From Actinopolymorpha pittospori (GTDB lineage Bacteria; Actinomycetota; Actinomycetes; Propionibacteriales; Actinopolymorphaceae): a stretch of 64,000 nucleotides of DNA. The notes beneath the pieces were generated by a model. That model saw only the letters and a program-made list of their open reading frames with translations, had not been told where the DNA came from and searched no databases. The translations under genes were made by a program, and so were the position numbers. Positions 16,560 through 25,276 of this stretch are shown here, in pieces. Positions within the stretch are counted from its first letter, which is position 1, and every line of letters starts with the position of its first letter. The DNA is taken from positions 6,448,001 to 6,512,000 of the forward strand of contig NZ_JADBEM010000001.1 in the NCBI RefSeq assembly GCF_014873875.1, given 5' to 3'.

Positions 16560-18017
16560 TCAGAGGTAGGGAGGCCGGCGCCGAGGCGCGGGATCCGCGA
16601 GACCGTCGTTCGGCTCCTCCCCATACGCCGGCCACGTCAACGGCGTGTAGGGCGCGAGGTCGGGATCGTCGCTGGCGAAGGTGCGGACGGGGCCCGGTGG
16701 TGTCTCGGCGGTCTCGAACCGAACCGTCACCCGGCGTTGACCCGCCCCCCACACCCAGCCGCGGCCGTAGTCGGTGTGCGCGACGTCCTGGCCGGGCGAC
16801 CAACGTCGTGGCGGCTCGACCTCCTGGATCGGTGACGCGGCTGTTTCGGTGCTTTGGAACGTCGTCGCTCCGCGGTCGCCCTCGGCGTTCTCGGCCTCCA
16901 CGGCGTCCTTGGAGTCCTTGGCGTCCGTCGCCTCCTCGCCCATGCCGGACGCGAACAGGTCTTCCTGCACCCAGTCGGCCAGGCCGGAGACCCCGACGCC
17001 GAGCAACCGGACACCCGCGGACGTGTCGACCTCGGTGAGGAGGCGGCGAGCGAGTCGGAGGACGACGCGAACGTCGTCGGTGGGGCCGGCGAGGGTCGCC
17101 GACCGGGTGTAGGTGGTGAAGTCGAACAGGCGGATCTTCACCGTGACGGTCCGCCCGGACAGGCGCTCGCGGATCAGGCGTTCGCAGACTCTGGTGGCGA
17201 GACGGTCGACGTGGGCCGTGAGCAGGGCCGGGTCGACGATGTCCCGCTCGAAGGTGTCCTCGGCGCTCACCGACTTCGACTCCCGAAGAGGTACGACCTC
17301 GCGGTCGTCCTCGGCCCGGGCCAGGCGGGCAAGAGAGTGGCCGTGCGCCTGCCCGAGGGCCGCGACGAGATCGCTCTCGGCCGCCCTGGCCAGCTCTCCG
17401 ACCGTGTGGATGCCGACCCGTCGGAGACGCTCGCCCGTGGCGGGTCCGACACCGGGGATCCGAGACACCGGCATGGGGTGTAGCAGGTCGGCTTCGGTGC
17501 CGGCCGCCACGACGAGCAGGCCGTCGGGCTTGCGGAGGTCGCTCGCGATCTTCGCGACGAGCTTGGACGTGCCCGCCCCGACCGAGGCGGTCAGGCCACC
17601 GGTGACCGACCGGACGCGTTCCTTGAGCTCGTGGGCCCGCCGTTCGATCGCCGCGGGGGAGAGGTCGGCGGAGGGACCGGCGGCGAGGTCGACGTAGGCC
17701 TCGTCGAACGAGACGGGTTCGACCAGGGGGGAGAGCTCGCGAAGGGTCGCCATCACGGCTCGGCTGGTCATGCGGTAGGCCGCGAACCGTCCGGACAGGT
17801 AGGCGGCGTGCGGGCAGCGCGCCCGAGCCTCGGCGGTCCGCATCGCCGATCGCACGCCGAACTTTCTCGCCTCGTAGGACGCCGTCGCGACGACGCCTCG
17901 CACGCCCACCCCGCCGACGATCACGGGCTTGCCGCGCAAGGAGGGCTTGTCACGCTGCTCGACGGCCGCGAAGAACGCGTCGAGGTCCAGGTGGATGATG
18001 CTCGGTTCCCTGCGCAC
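16560..18017 (-). CDS. dinB: DNA polymerase IV (Y family), DinB/DinX-like
   Basis: The 485-residue translesion polymerase starts VRREPSIIHLDLDAFFAAVEQRD (metal ligand Asp11) and has VSFDEAYVDL with catalytic Asp105-Glu106, the helix-hairpin-helix SRIPGVGPATGERLRRVGI, and a little-finger domain ending near ADWVQEDLFA. A linker rich in Asp, Glu and Lys and a C-terminal block (DVAHTDYGRGWVWGAGQRRVTVRFET) extend it beyond the ~350 residues of E. coli DinB, as in actinobacterial DinX. I start it at GTG 18017 with GAGG eight bases upstream; the long upstream open frame is antisense to the DUF4192 gene. I saw no LexA-type palindrome upstream. Confidence 0.94.
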   Translation of the reverse strand: MRREPSIIHLDLDAFFAAVEQRDKPSLRGKPVIVGGVGVRGVVATASYEARKFGVRSAMRTAEARARCPHAAYLSGRFAAYRMTSRAVMATLRELSPLVEPVSFDEAYVDLAAGPSADLSPAAIERRAHELKERVRSVTGGLTASVGAGTSKLVAKIASDLRKPDGLLVVAAGTEADLLHPMPVSRIPGVGPATGERLRRVGIHTVGELARAAESDLVAALGQAHGHSLARLARAEDDREVVPLRESKSVSAEDTFERDIVDPALLTAHVDRLATRVCERLIRERLSGRTVTVKIRLFDFTTYTRSATLAGPTDDVRVVLRLARRLLTEVDTSAGVRLLGVGVSGLADWVQEDLFASGMGEEATDAKDSKDAVEAENAEGDRGATTFQSTETAASPIQEVEPPRRWSPGQDVAHTDYGRGWVWGAGQRRVTVRFETAETPPGPVRTFASDDPDLAPYTPLTWPAYGEEPNDGLADPAPRRRPPYL

Positions 18018-18164
18018 CGGAACATCCTCGCAACGACGGGGGACAGGCCGCGTGGGCCCGGCCGGTTGCCAGCTTTTCGTCCACAACCGACGCGACGGCG
18101 GCTTTGTCCCCAGGGCGGCCTCGGTCAGGGGCCGGCCGCCCGGGCGGCTGACACGCTCGACGGC

Positions 18165-19211
18165 ATGAGCACACCAACGAGCACCGACCGCGTCACACTG
18201 CGTGCGCCCGACGACGTTCTGGCCAAGGTCCCGTTCCTGATCGGGTTCCATCCGACGGAGAGCCTGGTGGCGCTGGCCTTCGGCGACGCCCGGCAGCTGA
18301 AGTTCGCCACCAGGATCGACCTGCCCGCCTCGACCGACGGAGACGCGGTCGCCGACATGACACGCCGGCTGGTCAGCCTCCTGTGCGCCCGCAGCACCTG
18401 CTACTGCGTGCTGGTGGCCTACACCGCGTGCCGGGAGGATGCCACGCCGATCCTGCGGACGGTCCTGGCGTCGTTCGGGGACGCCGGCATCTCGGTGCTC
18501 GACGCGCTCGTCGCCGACGGGCGGCGCTGGTGGTCCGACGTGTGTGCGGACCTCACGTGCTGCCCGCCGGAGGGGCGTCCCTACGACCTGAGCCGGCACC
18601 CGGTGACCGCCAGGTCGATCTACGGCGGCGAGGTGGCCCTCGCCGACCAGGAGGCCCTCCGTGGGTCCCTCGCCGCGCCCTCTGGACCCGCGCGGGCGGC
18701 GATGGAGGCGACCATCCGTCGGGTCGAGGCCGAGGTCTCCCCCGAGGGGGCGAGCGACCGCGTGGAAGGTGGCGTGCGGGCTGCCGCGCTCGGCCCCGAC
18801 TCGGAGGTGGCCGTCGTCCAGTCCCGCGCCGCCTTCGTCGGTGAGCTGCTGCGGGCACATCGACCGGGCGGTCACAGGGCTTCCGACGAGGAGATCGCCC
18901 GGGTCGCGGTCCATGTCGCGGATGTGGCGGTCCGCGACGAGGTCTGGAGCTCCATGACGGCCGCATCCGCCCCTGCGCACGTGGCCTTCTGGACGGAGGT
19001 GGTGCGACGGGTGGTCGCGCCCTACGACGTCGCGCCCGCGGCCCTGCTGGCCTTCGCCGCCTGGCTCCACGGCAAGGGCGCCCTCGCCCGCTGCGCACTC
19101 GAGCGCGCGCACGCGAGCGATCCGGGATACACGATGGCTCGCCTCATCGAGGACCTGCTCCTGCGCGGAGTCCCGCCCGAGGTGTGGACGCCGCCACACC
19201 AGGCGTGCTGA
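18165..19211 (+). CDS. DUF4192-family protein
   Basis: The 348-residue protein matches DUF4192 proteins common in actinomycetes, with the opening block VTLRAPDDVLAKVPFLIGFHPTESLVALAFG and later ALVADGRRWWSDVCADLTCCPPEGRPYDL. The function is unknown. It is soluble, with no signal peptide. It is divergent from dinB (147 bases between starts, where the promoters of both must lie). The start at ATG 18165 matches the family although the ribosome site is weak. Confidence 0.85.
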   Translation: MSTPTSTDRVTLRAPDDVLAKVPFLIGFHPTESLVALAFGDARQLKFATRIDLPASTDGDAVADMTRRLVSLLCARSTCYCVLVAYTACREDATPILRTVLASFGDAGISVLDALVADGRRWWSDVCADLTCCPPEGRPYDLSRHPVTARSIYGGEVALADQEALRGSLAAPSGPARAAMEATIRRVEAEVSPEGASDRVEGGVRAAALGPDSEVAVVQSRAAFVGELLRAHRPGGHRASDEEIARVAVHVADVAVRDEVWSSMTAASAPAHVAFWTEVVRRVVAPYDVAPAALLAFAAWLHGKGALARCALERAHASDPGYTMARLIEDLLLRGVPPEVWTPPHQAC

Positions 19212-19352
19212 GTGTGCACTGGTCGGGTGGGTCCGCTGTTTGCGTCTCGCCCCGATATCCGCTGGAATCGGACCACGCCCAGGTCGGCCGCCCCTTGGCG
19301 ACAGATGGGTTTCGATGCGACGCTCCCAGCAGGACCCGTGGGGAGGAGCGCG

Positions 19353-20831
19353 ATGGGTCAGGACATCAAGCCCCGGAGCTTCAGCCGCGAAGATCGAACT
19401 CGGTTCCGTGACGCGTTGCGGAGCTGCGCGGAGGCGTTCCAGCAGATGCGGGACGAGTCCAGGTTCGACGCTCGGCGACCCTTCACAGGGTTCGAGATCG
19501 AGTTCAACCTCGTCGACGGGCGCAGCGACCCCTCGCTCACCAACGGTGAGGTGCTCGCGGCGATCGGCGACGAGGCGTTCCAGACCGAGCTCGCGCGCTA
19601 CAACATCGAGATCAACGTCGAGCCCCGCCTGCTGCGCGACGGGGCGCTCAAGGACTTCGAGGACGATCTACGCGCCCGGCTCAACGCGGCCGACGCGAAG
19701 GCGCGGGAGCTCGGTACACGTCTCGTGATGATCGGGATACTGCCGACCGTGACCGCCGAGCACGTGACCGCGGAGACGCTTTCGCCGAAGACCCGCTACC
19801 AACTGCTGAACGAGCAGATCATCGCCCAGCGCGGGGAGGACATCCGGATCGCCATCGAGGGTGTCGAGAAACTCGAGCTCACCACCGACTCGGTGACGCC
19901 GGAGTCCGCCTGCACGAGCACGCAGTTGCACGTCGAGGTGAGCGAGGACGGCTTCGCCCCCTACTGGAACGCCGCGCAGGCGATCGCCGGGCCGCAGGTC
20001 GCGATCTGCGCCAACTCTCCTTTCCTGTTCGGGCGCGAGCTGTGGCGTGAGACGAGGATCAAGCTCTTCGAACAGGCCATCGACACGCGGTGCGCCGAAC
20101 TCGCCGAACAGGGTGTGCGACCTCGCGTGTGGTTCGGGGAGCGCTGGATCAACTCCGTGACCGACCTCTTCGACGAGAACCAGCGATACTTCTCACCGCT
20201 GCTGCCGGTGTGCGGGGACGACGATCCGCTGGAGGTGCTCACCCAGGGCGGCACGCCGAGCCTCGAGGAGTTGTGCCTGCACAACGGCACCATCTACCGC
20301 TGGAACCGCCCTGTCTACGACGTCGTGGACGACCGGCCGCATCTGCGGATCGAAAACCGCGTGCTGCCAGCCGGCCCGACGGTCGTCGACACCCTTGCCA
20401 ACGCCGCGTTCTACTTCGGACTCGTGCGCCGCCTGGCCGTGGACGAACGGCCGTTGTGGTCGCGGATGTCGTTCGACGCGGCCACGGAAAACTTCCTGCG
20501 CGGTGCACGGCACGGCATCGTGGCGGAGCAGTACTGGCCCGGCTCCGGATGGATCCAGGCAGCCGAACTCGCGCTCCGCAAGCTCATCCCCCTGGCCCAC
20601 GAAGGGCTCGACGACTGGGGCGTCGACCCCACCCAGCGGGATCGCCTCCTGGGTGTCATCGAGCAACGCTGCCTCTCGGGCCTGAACGGCGCGGTCTGGC
20701 AGTCCACGGTCTTCCACCGGCTGTACGACGACAGTGGCCTCTCCCGCCTCGACGCGCTTCGCGGCGTCACGGCTCGCTATGTCGAGCACATGGCCACCAA
20801 CGCGCCCGTCCATACCTGGCCGATCGACTGA
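19353..20831 (+). CDS. Glutamate-cysteine ligase (GCS2)-family protein
   Basis: The 492-residue protein belongs to the ATP-dependent carboxylate-amine ligases related to glutamate-cysteine ligase 2. It shows FTGFEIEFNLVDG (acidic metal and glutamate ligands), YNIEINVEPRLL, STQLHVEVSEDGFAPYWNAAQ and HLRIENRVLPAGPTVVDTLANAAFYFGL. It probably makes a gamma-glutamyl amide bond; the amine acceptor is unknown, since actinomycetes usually make mycothiol instead of glutathione and no egt or msh gene is adjacent. The start at ATG 19353 is set by GGAGGAG at 19342-19348. The 141 bases before it show nothing I recognise. Confidence 0.8.
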   Translation: MGQDIKPRSFSREDRTRFRDALRSCAEAFQQMRDESRFDARRPFTGFEIEFNLVDGRSDPSLTNGEVLAAIGDEAFQTELARYNIEINVEPRLLRDGALKDFEDDLRARLNAADAKARELGTRLVMIGILPTVTAEHVTAETLSPKTRYQLLNEQIIAQRGEDIRIAIEGVEKLELTTDSVTPESACTSTQLHVEVSEDGFAPYWNAAQAIAGPQVAICANSPFLFGRELWRETRIKLFEQAIDTRCAELAEQGVRPRVWFGERWINSVTDLFDENQRYFSPLLPVCGDDDPLEVLTQGGTPSLEELCLHNGTIYRWNRPVYDVVDDRPHLRIENRVLPAGPTVVDTLANAAFYFGLVRRLAVDERPLWSRMSFDAATENFLRGARHGIVAEQYWPGSGWIQAAELALRKLIPLAHEGLDDWGVDPTQRDRLLGVIEQRCLSGLNGAVWQSTVFHRLYDDSGLSRLDALRGVTARYVEHMATNAPVHTWPID

Positions 20832-20897
20832 CCCTCCGGTCACTTGTGGCGCACACCTAGTTGCGCCCGATTTTCGATGAGACGCAACCGTTGAGTG

Positions 20898-20913
20898 TTG
20901 TGAGACGTCACAA
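20898..20913. promoter_or_regulatory. Palindrome upstream of whiB gene
   Basis: TTGTGA and TCACAA form perfect inverted arms around a four-base centre, 20 bases before the whiB start codon and just before its ribosome site. The position suits an operator or a 5' UTR element. The four-base spacing differs from the six of Crp sites, so I do not name a protein. Confidence 0.4.
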
Positions 20914-20933
20914 ATATTGAGAGGGGGTTGATC

Positions 20934-21245
20934 ATGCCCAACCAGCGTTTCGCCATCCCTGGCGGCCGTCGCGCCGTCGTATTCGAGTCCTTCCGAGACT
21001 GGCACGAGCTCGCGGCCTGCCGTGGCGAGCCGTCCGAACTTTTCTACGGGCCGGAGGGGGAGAAGCTTCCCCAACGTCTCGTACGCGAGAAGCGCGCACT
21101 CGAGATCTGTGGCCGGTGTCCGGTCCGTGTCGAGTGCCGAAGCCATGCCCAGCGGCGCCCCGAAACCTATGGCGTCTGGGGAGGCACCACCGAATCCAGT
21201 CGATCCGCCGCCCGACGAGCCTCGGCCGTACGCGAGTCCGCCTGA
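20934..21245 (+). CDS. WhiB-family iron-sulfur transcription regulator
   Basis: The 103-residue protein has the four conserved cysteines that hold a [4Fe-4S] cluster, Cys29 (ELAACRGE), Cys59 and Cys62 (EICGRCP) and Cys68 (VECRSH), followed by the G(V/I)WGG turn (YGVWGGTTE, 80-87) and a basic C-terminal tail. Wbl proteins act with region 4 of the principal sigma factor, and two such sigma genes lie 2.5-5 kb downstream. The start at ATG 20934 has GAGGGGG at 20921-20927. Which subclass (WhiB1, WhiB2 or other) it is cannot be settled from sequence alone. Confidence 0.93.
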   Translation: MPNQRFAIPGGRRAVVFESFRDWHELAACRGEPSELFYGPEGEKLPQRLVREKRALEICGRCPVRVECRSHAQRRPETYGVWGGTTESSRSAARRASAVRESA

Positions 21246-21348
21246 CTCGCGCCTGACCTGCGTGCGACCGCGCCCACGTCCGGGCCCGGTCCGGGCCTCA
21301 GGTCCGGGCCCCAGGTCCGGGGCAGGTTCGAGCCGGCCGCACGTCCAG

Positions 21349-21376
21349 CCCGCACGACCCGGCCCGCACGACCCGG
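21349..21376. repeat. Perfect 14-bp tandem duplication
   Basis: CCCGCACGACCCGG occurs at 21349-21362 and immediately again at 21363-21376, in the 169-base gap between whiB and the convergent unknown gene. The left part of the same gap holds several imperfect GGTCCGGG units. It is low-complexity intergenic DNA; no array of spacers is present. Confidence 0.8.
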
Positions 21377-21414
21377 CTCGTTCCCTGTCGATTCCCGTAT
21401 CAGATCCGAACCTC

Positions 21415-22089
21415 TCACGTCGCGGAGCCGTCGCCGCGTGCGTGGTCGCGCGGCTGGCGGCGCCGCGGCTGTGGGGGCCGGAGTCGGGGTACGACGATCG
21501 GGCGCGTGGCGGCGGGCACGTCGAGCCAACCGGTGCGGGTGGCGACGTACACCGGAGCAGGCCGCACACCCGTGATGCCGCACGCCACCAGCCAGGCGCG
21601 CCACCAGGCCAGGTCGCCGTCCACGCACTCGAGTGGGTCGGGACGCACCACCAGGAGTGTCGCCAGCCAGTACCCCGCCTGCTCGTCGGTCAGCCCGGTT
21701 CCCATCGATCTCGAACCGGTGCCGGCCACCGCAAGCAGCCGGTCCAACCCCGCGAGGGCGAGGTCGACCCGCAGCGCGTGGTCGGGTTCACCGGTCGCCG
21801 CTGTGAGCAGGTCGGGGGACGGATCCCCGGCCGGGGCGCCGTCCGGGCCGAGGAGCAGGACCCGCGCCGCCGCGGGGAACACCCGCCGGCGCGTCTGGGC
21901 GCGCAGGATCCACACCGACGCCGTGAGTTGCCTCACCAGCCTCGGATGCGGCCCCACGGCACCAGGTGGCTCGGTCGGCGGTGGTGGCTCTGGCGGCGGG
22001 CTCAGGCTGGGCTGAGGGGGCGCGGAGTGTGGGGCCTGGCAGGGCGACACAGGGTCTTGACCGGGCTGGTGGGGCACTTGCGGCGTCAT
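21415..22089 (-). CDS. Hypothetical protein with Pro-rich N terminus, 224 aa
   Basis: I do not recognise a family. Residues 1-42 are Pro/Gln/Ser-rich and probably disordered. The remainder seems folded and mostly helical: PRLVRQLTASVWILRAQTRRRVFPAAARVLLLG, then DHALRVDLALAGLDRLLAVAG, TDEQAGYWLATLLVVRPDPLECVDGDLAWWRAWLVACGITGV and PVYVATRTGWLDVPAAT. There is no signal peptide or clear membrane segment. The start is set at ATG 22089 (MTPQVPHQ); the ribosome site is weak. It is convergent with whiB and divergent from the UspA gene. Confidence 0.6.
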   Translation of the reverse strand: MTPQVPHQPGQDPVSPCQAPHSAPPQPSLSPPPEPPPPTEPPGAVGPHPRLVRQLTASVWILRAQTRRRVFPAAARVLLLGPDGAPAGDPSPDLLTAATGEPDHALRVDLALAGLDRLLAVAGTGSRSMGTGLTDEQAGYWLATLLVVRPDPLECVDGDLAWWRAWLVACGITGVRPAPVYVATRTGWLDVPAATRPIVVPRLRPPQPRRRQPRDHARGDGSAT

Positions 22090-22201
22090 GGCAGCACCCT
22101 GCCGGGGGCGCAAGATCCTCGGTGGTCGTCATCCACAGCCCAACGTGTAGTAGCGTCCGGCCCCAGGTCCTGCTCAGCTTCTGGTCCTTGGAGGTGCATC
22201 G

Positions 22202-22597
22202 ATGACGGCGATTGTCGTCGGTTACGTCGACAAGCCAGAGGGCCGCGCCGCCCTCCAGCGTGCCGCCACCGAGGCGAAGCTTCGAAGAGCCAGGTTGGTG
22301 GTGGTCAACGCACAGAGTTCGACCGACACGACCCCCGCCGCCGATGAGGCGTTGGCCGCCGTGCGGGCCGAACTCGACGCCGAGGGCCTCGCGTCCGACG
22401 TGCGCGAGCCCGGTGCGGGCGGCGACCCCGCCGAGGACCTCATCTCGACCGCGGAGGAAGTCGACGCCGACTTCATCGTGATCGGGCTGCGCAAGCGCTC
22501 ACCGGTCGGGAAGCTGATCCTCGGCAGCAACGCGCAGCGGGTCCTGCTGGACGCCTCCTGCCCGGTCCTGGCGGTCAAGGCCGAAGCAAGCGGATGA
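22202..22597 (+). CDS. Universal stress protein (UspA family)
   Basis: The 131-residue single-domain Usp has the opening strand TAIVVGYVDKPEGRAAL and the ATP-binding block VIGLRKRSPVGKLILGSNAQRVLLDASCPVLAV, close to the G-x2-G-x9-G(S/T) pattern of nucleotide-binding members. It would be a cytoplasmic stress protein. The start has GGAGG seven bases upstream. No partner gene is obvious; the next gene is an HhH-GPD repair protein about 110 bases away on the same strand. Confidence 0.9.
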   Translation: MTAIVVGYVDKPEGRAALQRAATEAKLRRARLVVVNAQSSTDTTPAADEALAAVRAELDAEGLASDVREPGAGGDPAEDLISTAEEVDADFIVIGLRKRSPVGKLILGSNAQRVLLDASCPVLAVKAEASG

Positions 22598-22705
22598 GCC
22601 TCCTCGCCCACTACCCTCAGCGGGTGGGGTGACACCCGCAGGCGGAGTGGGCCGCCGTGCCGGCTCGGGCTACCCCGGGCCAAGGCGACAAGCGAGGACA
22701 ACGAG

Positions 22706-23275
22706 ATGGCCATCACGATCACCGGTGACGCGGCTGCCGACGCCGAACTCGAGAACAACCCGTTCGCGCTGCTGGCCGGCATGTTGTTGGACCAGCAGTT
22801 CCCGATGGAGCGCGCGTTCGCGGGCCCTCATCTGCTCGCCACCCGACTCGGTGGCTCGTTCGACCCGGCCGAGGTCGCGGCGTACGACCCGGAGGACTTC
22901 GCGGCGCTGTGCGCCGGCCCGCCGGCCGTGCACCGGTTCCCCGGATCGATGGCGGCGAGGCTGCAGGCGCTGGCCCGCTACGTGGTCGAGGAGTACGACG
23001 GCGACGCCGCCCGGATCTGGAGGGTCGACTCCGCGAAGGAGCTCTCGGCCCGCCTGCTGAACCTACCGGGCTTCGGGCCGACCAAGGTGACGATCTTCCT
23101 GGCACTGCTGGGCAAGCAGCTGGGTGTCCGGCCGACGGGCTGGGCGCAGGCGGCGGACGGCTACGGCGAGGAGGGCGTCTTCCGCAGTGTGGCAGATGTC
23201 GTTGACGCGGATTCGCTTGCGAAGGTGCGGGCATACAAGCAAGAGCAGAAGCGCTCGGCGAAGGCCGGGCGTTGA
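22706..23275 (+). CDS. HhH-GPD-type base-excision repair protein
   Basis: The 189-residue protein belongs to a compact actinobacterial HhH-GPD family, with NPFALLAGMLLDQQFPMERAFAGPHLLATRLGG at the N terminus and the helix-hairpin-helix LLNLPGFGPTKVTIFLALLGKQLG around residues 117-140. The helix-hairpin-helix contacts DNA in glycosylases of this superfamily. It has no C-terminal Fe-S cluster loop, unlike endonuclease III. The catalytic Lys or Asp position is not clear to me, so whether it is an active glycosylase is open. The start at ATG 22706 has AGGA upstream. Confidence 0.82.
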   Translation: MAITITGDAAADAELENNPFALLAGMLLDQQFPMERAFAGPHLLATRLGGSFDPAEVAAYDPEDFAALCAGPPAVHRFPGSMAARLQALARYVVEEYDGDAARIWRVDSAKELSARLLNLPGFGPTKVTIFLALLGKQLGVRPTGWAQAADGYGEEGVFRSVADVVDADSLAKVRAYKQEQKRSAKAGR

Positions 23276-23489
23276 GATAGCGGTAAAGCAGGCATTTGGA
23301 GACCGACGTATGCTGGAACATCGAGCATCCGGGCCCGACCGCGTGAGGCGCACTCGTGCCGCAACGTCATTCTGACCGAACCAACCAGGTGCCATGCGTG
23401 CGTCTGGCCGGGAACGTGTCAGAATGTGCTCTTGCGAAAATGCCCGGTGTCCCGGTCACTCTCACCACTGGTACGACGAGAGGAAGGTC

Positions 23490-25064
23490 GTGTCGTCCCG
23501 CACGTCCCGGTATGCCCCACTTCTTGACAGCCCGGAAGTCCAGCGACTCGTCGACCAAGGTCGCGAGCGCGGGCACGTCACCGCCGAGGAGGTGCGCGGC
23601 GCGTGTGAGGAAGTCGGTATCGACAAGACCCAGTGGGCGAATCTGCTGCGGTACCTCGGTGAGGAAGGTGTGACCGTGTCGGTCGACTCCACAACTCAGA
23701 CCACCCGCAAGCGGGTCGCGGCCGCTGCCTCGCGCCGCGCCGCCGCGGTGACCCAAAACGCCGCACCCCCCGCGAAGCGGCCAAGTGCCGCCCCGACGTC
23801 TCGTACCGTCCAGGACGGGTCATCCGGGCCGAAGATCGCCCGGCCGACAGAGGCCCTGGGCGAGACGTCTCCCCGACTGGCCGAGGCAGGGGTCGAAGTC
23901 GCCGTCGAGGCCGACGAGACCTCGGTCGCCCCCGTCAAGCCGGCCGCCAAGCGCGCCGGCGCGAAGGGCGCCAAGAAGGCCGCCGCCGGCGCCAAGGTGA
24001 AGAAGGCGGGCACGGGGAAGTCCGACGACGGTGACCCCGAGGGCGAGGGCGAGATCGACGTCGATCTCACCGCGGAGCTCGAGGAAGAGGGCTTCGTCCT
24101 CTCCGAGGGTGACGACGCGGACGAGCCCGAGCAGCAGGTCCTGGTAGCGGGTGCGACCGCCGACCCGGTGAAGGACTACCTCAAGCAGATCGGCAAGGTC
24201 CCCCTGCTGAACGCCGAGCAGGAGGTCGAGCTGGCCAAGCGGATCGAGGCCGGCCTGTTCGCGGAGGAGAAGCTCGCCGCGGAGTCGGGCCCACCCCTGG
24301 CCGAACTCCTGACCGAGTTCGAGTGGATCGCTGAAGACGGCCACAAGGCGAAGAACCACCTGCTGGAGGCGAACCTCCGACTGGTCGTGTCGCTGGCGAA
24401 GCGTTACACCGGCCGCGGCATGCTCTTCCTGGACCTGATCCAGGAAGGCAACCTGGGTCTGATCCGCGCGGTGGAGAAGTTCGACTACACCAAGGGCTAC
24501 AAGTTCTCGACGTACGCCACGTGGTGGATCCGGCAGGCGATCACCCGGGCGATGGCCGACCAGGCACGCACCATCCGTATCCCGGTGCACATGGTCGAGG
24601 TGATCAACAAGCTCGCCCGGGTCCAGCGGCAGATGCTGCAGGACCTCGGCCGGGAACCCACTCCGGAGGAGCTGGCCAAGGAACTCGACATGACCCCGGA
24701 GAAGGTCATCGAGGTCCAGAAGTACGGCCGGGAGCCGATCAGCCTGCACACCCCGTTGGGTGAGGACGGCGACAGCGAGTTCGGTGACCTGATCGAGGAC
24801 TCCGAGGCGATCGTCCCGGCCGATGCGGTGTCGTTCACCCTCCTGCAGGAGCAGCTCCACGCGGTCCTCGACACCCTGTCCGAGCGCGAGGCCGGCGTGG
24901 TCTCGATGCGGTTCGGGCTGACCGACGGGCAGCCGAAGACGCTGGACGAGATCGGGAAGGTCTACGGCGTGACCCGTGAGCGGATCCGCCAGATCGAGAG
25001 CAAGACGATGAGCAAGCTTCGCCACCCGAGTCGTTCGCAGGTGCTGCGCGACTACCTCGACTGA
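23490..25064 (+). CDS. sigA: Principal RNA polymerase sigma factor (SigA/HrdB type)
   Basis: The 524-residue protein has an N-terminal region 1.1-like domain (SRYAPLLDSPEVQRLVDQGRERG through residue ~65), a long Ala/Lys-rich and acidic linker (about 70-215, including KRAGAKGAKKAAAGAKVKK), then region 1.2 (TADPVKDYLKQIGKVPLLNAEQEVELAKRIE), region 2 (RLVVSLAKRYTGRGM, FDYTKGYKFSTYATWWIRQAITR), region 3 and region 4 (TLDEIGKVYGVTRERIRQIESKTMSKLRHP). It directs RNA polymerase to housekeeping promoters. I start at GTG 23490 (VSSRTSRYAP) with GAGAGGAAGG upstream; the longer in-frame opening from 23394 is unsupported. A near-identical shorter copy follows at 25277. Confidence 0.95.
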   Translation: MSSRTSRYAPLLDSPEVQRLVDQGRERGHVTAEEVRGACEEVGIDKTQWANLLRYLGEEGVTVSVDSTTQTTRKRVAAAASRRAAAVTQNAAPPAKRPSAAPTSRTVQDGSSGPKIARPTEALGETSPRLAEAGVEVAVEADETSVAPVKPAAKRAGAKGAKKAAAGAKVKKAGTGKSDDGDPEGEGEIDVDLTAELEEEGFVLSEGDDADEPEQQVLVAGATADPVKDYLKQIGKVPLLNAEQEVELAKRIEAGLFAEEKLAAESGPPLAELLTEFEWIAEDGHKAKNHLLEANLRLVVSLAKRYTGRGMLFLDLIQEGNLGLIRAVEKFDYTKGYKFSTYATWWIRQAITRAMADQARTIRIPVHMVEVINKLARVQRQMLQDLGREPTPEELAKELDMTPEKVIEVQKYGREPISLHTPLGEDGDSEFGDLIEDSEAIVPADAVSFTLLQEQLHAVLDTLSEREAGVVSMRFGLTDGQPKTLDEIGKVYGVTRERIRQIESKTMSKLRHPSRSQVLRDYLD

Positions 25065-25071
25065 TCGTGAG

Positions 25072-25101
25072 GGGACCCGTACCGACCGTGGTACGGGTCC
25101 C
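25072..25101 (+). terminator. Terminator of the first sigma gene
   Basis: A 12-bp perfect stem (25072-25083 with 25090-25101) with a six-base loop starts eight bases after the stop codon and is followed by AGCCATTTTCG. Confidence 0.85.
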
Positions 25102-25160
25102 AGCCATTTTCGCCGGAACCGCAGGAGCAGGTACCATTTCGATTGCTTGACGCATGTGCG

Positions 25161-25193
25161 CCCCGTACTCCTCGACCGGAGTACGGGGTTTTT
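25161..25193 (+). terminator. Second, intrinsic-type terminator between the two sigma genes
   Basis: An 11-bp perfect stem (25161-25171 with 25178-25188), a six-base loop and a run of five T (25189-25193) form a textbook plus-strand intrinsic terminator, rare in such GC-rich DNA. A TTGACG sequence at 25147-25152 lies just before it. It could end leakage from the first gene or attenuate a leader of the second. Confidence 0.85.
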
Positions 25194-25276
25194 GGCTTTG
25201 CTGGCCACCCTCGCATTTCGGTCAGTCCGCGCGCTGACGCCCACCTGGGTGTCGGCTCGACCTGAAGGAGAAGTCC

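Noticed and set aside
18018..19199. N-terminal extension of the dinB frame
   Set aside because: It overlaps the DUF4192 gene on the other strand; DinB homologues start near 18017 where a GAGG site is found.
20898..20913. Crp/FNR binding site upstream of whiB
   Set aside because: The arms TGTGA/TCACA are Crp-like, but the spacing is four instead of six bases, so I list it only as an unnamed palindrome.
21280..21380. CRISPR-like or structured repeat array
   Set aside because: Only one 14-bp tandem duplication and loose GGTCCGGG units are present; there are no regular spacers and no cas genes.
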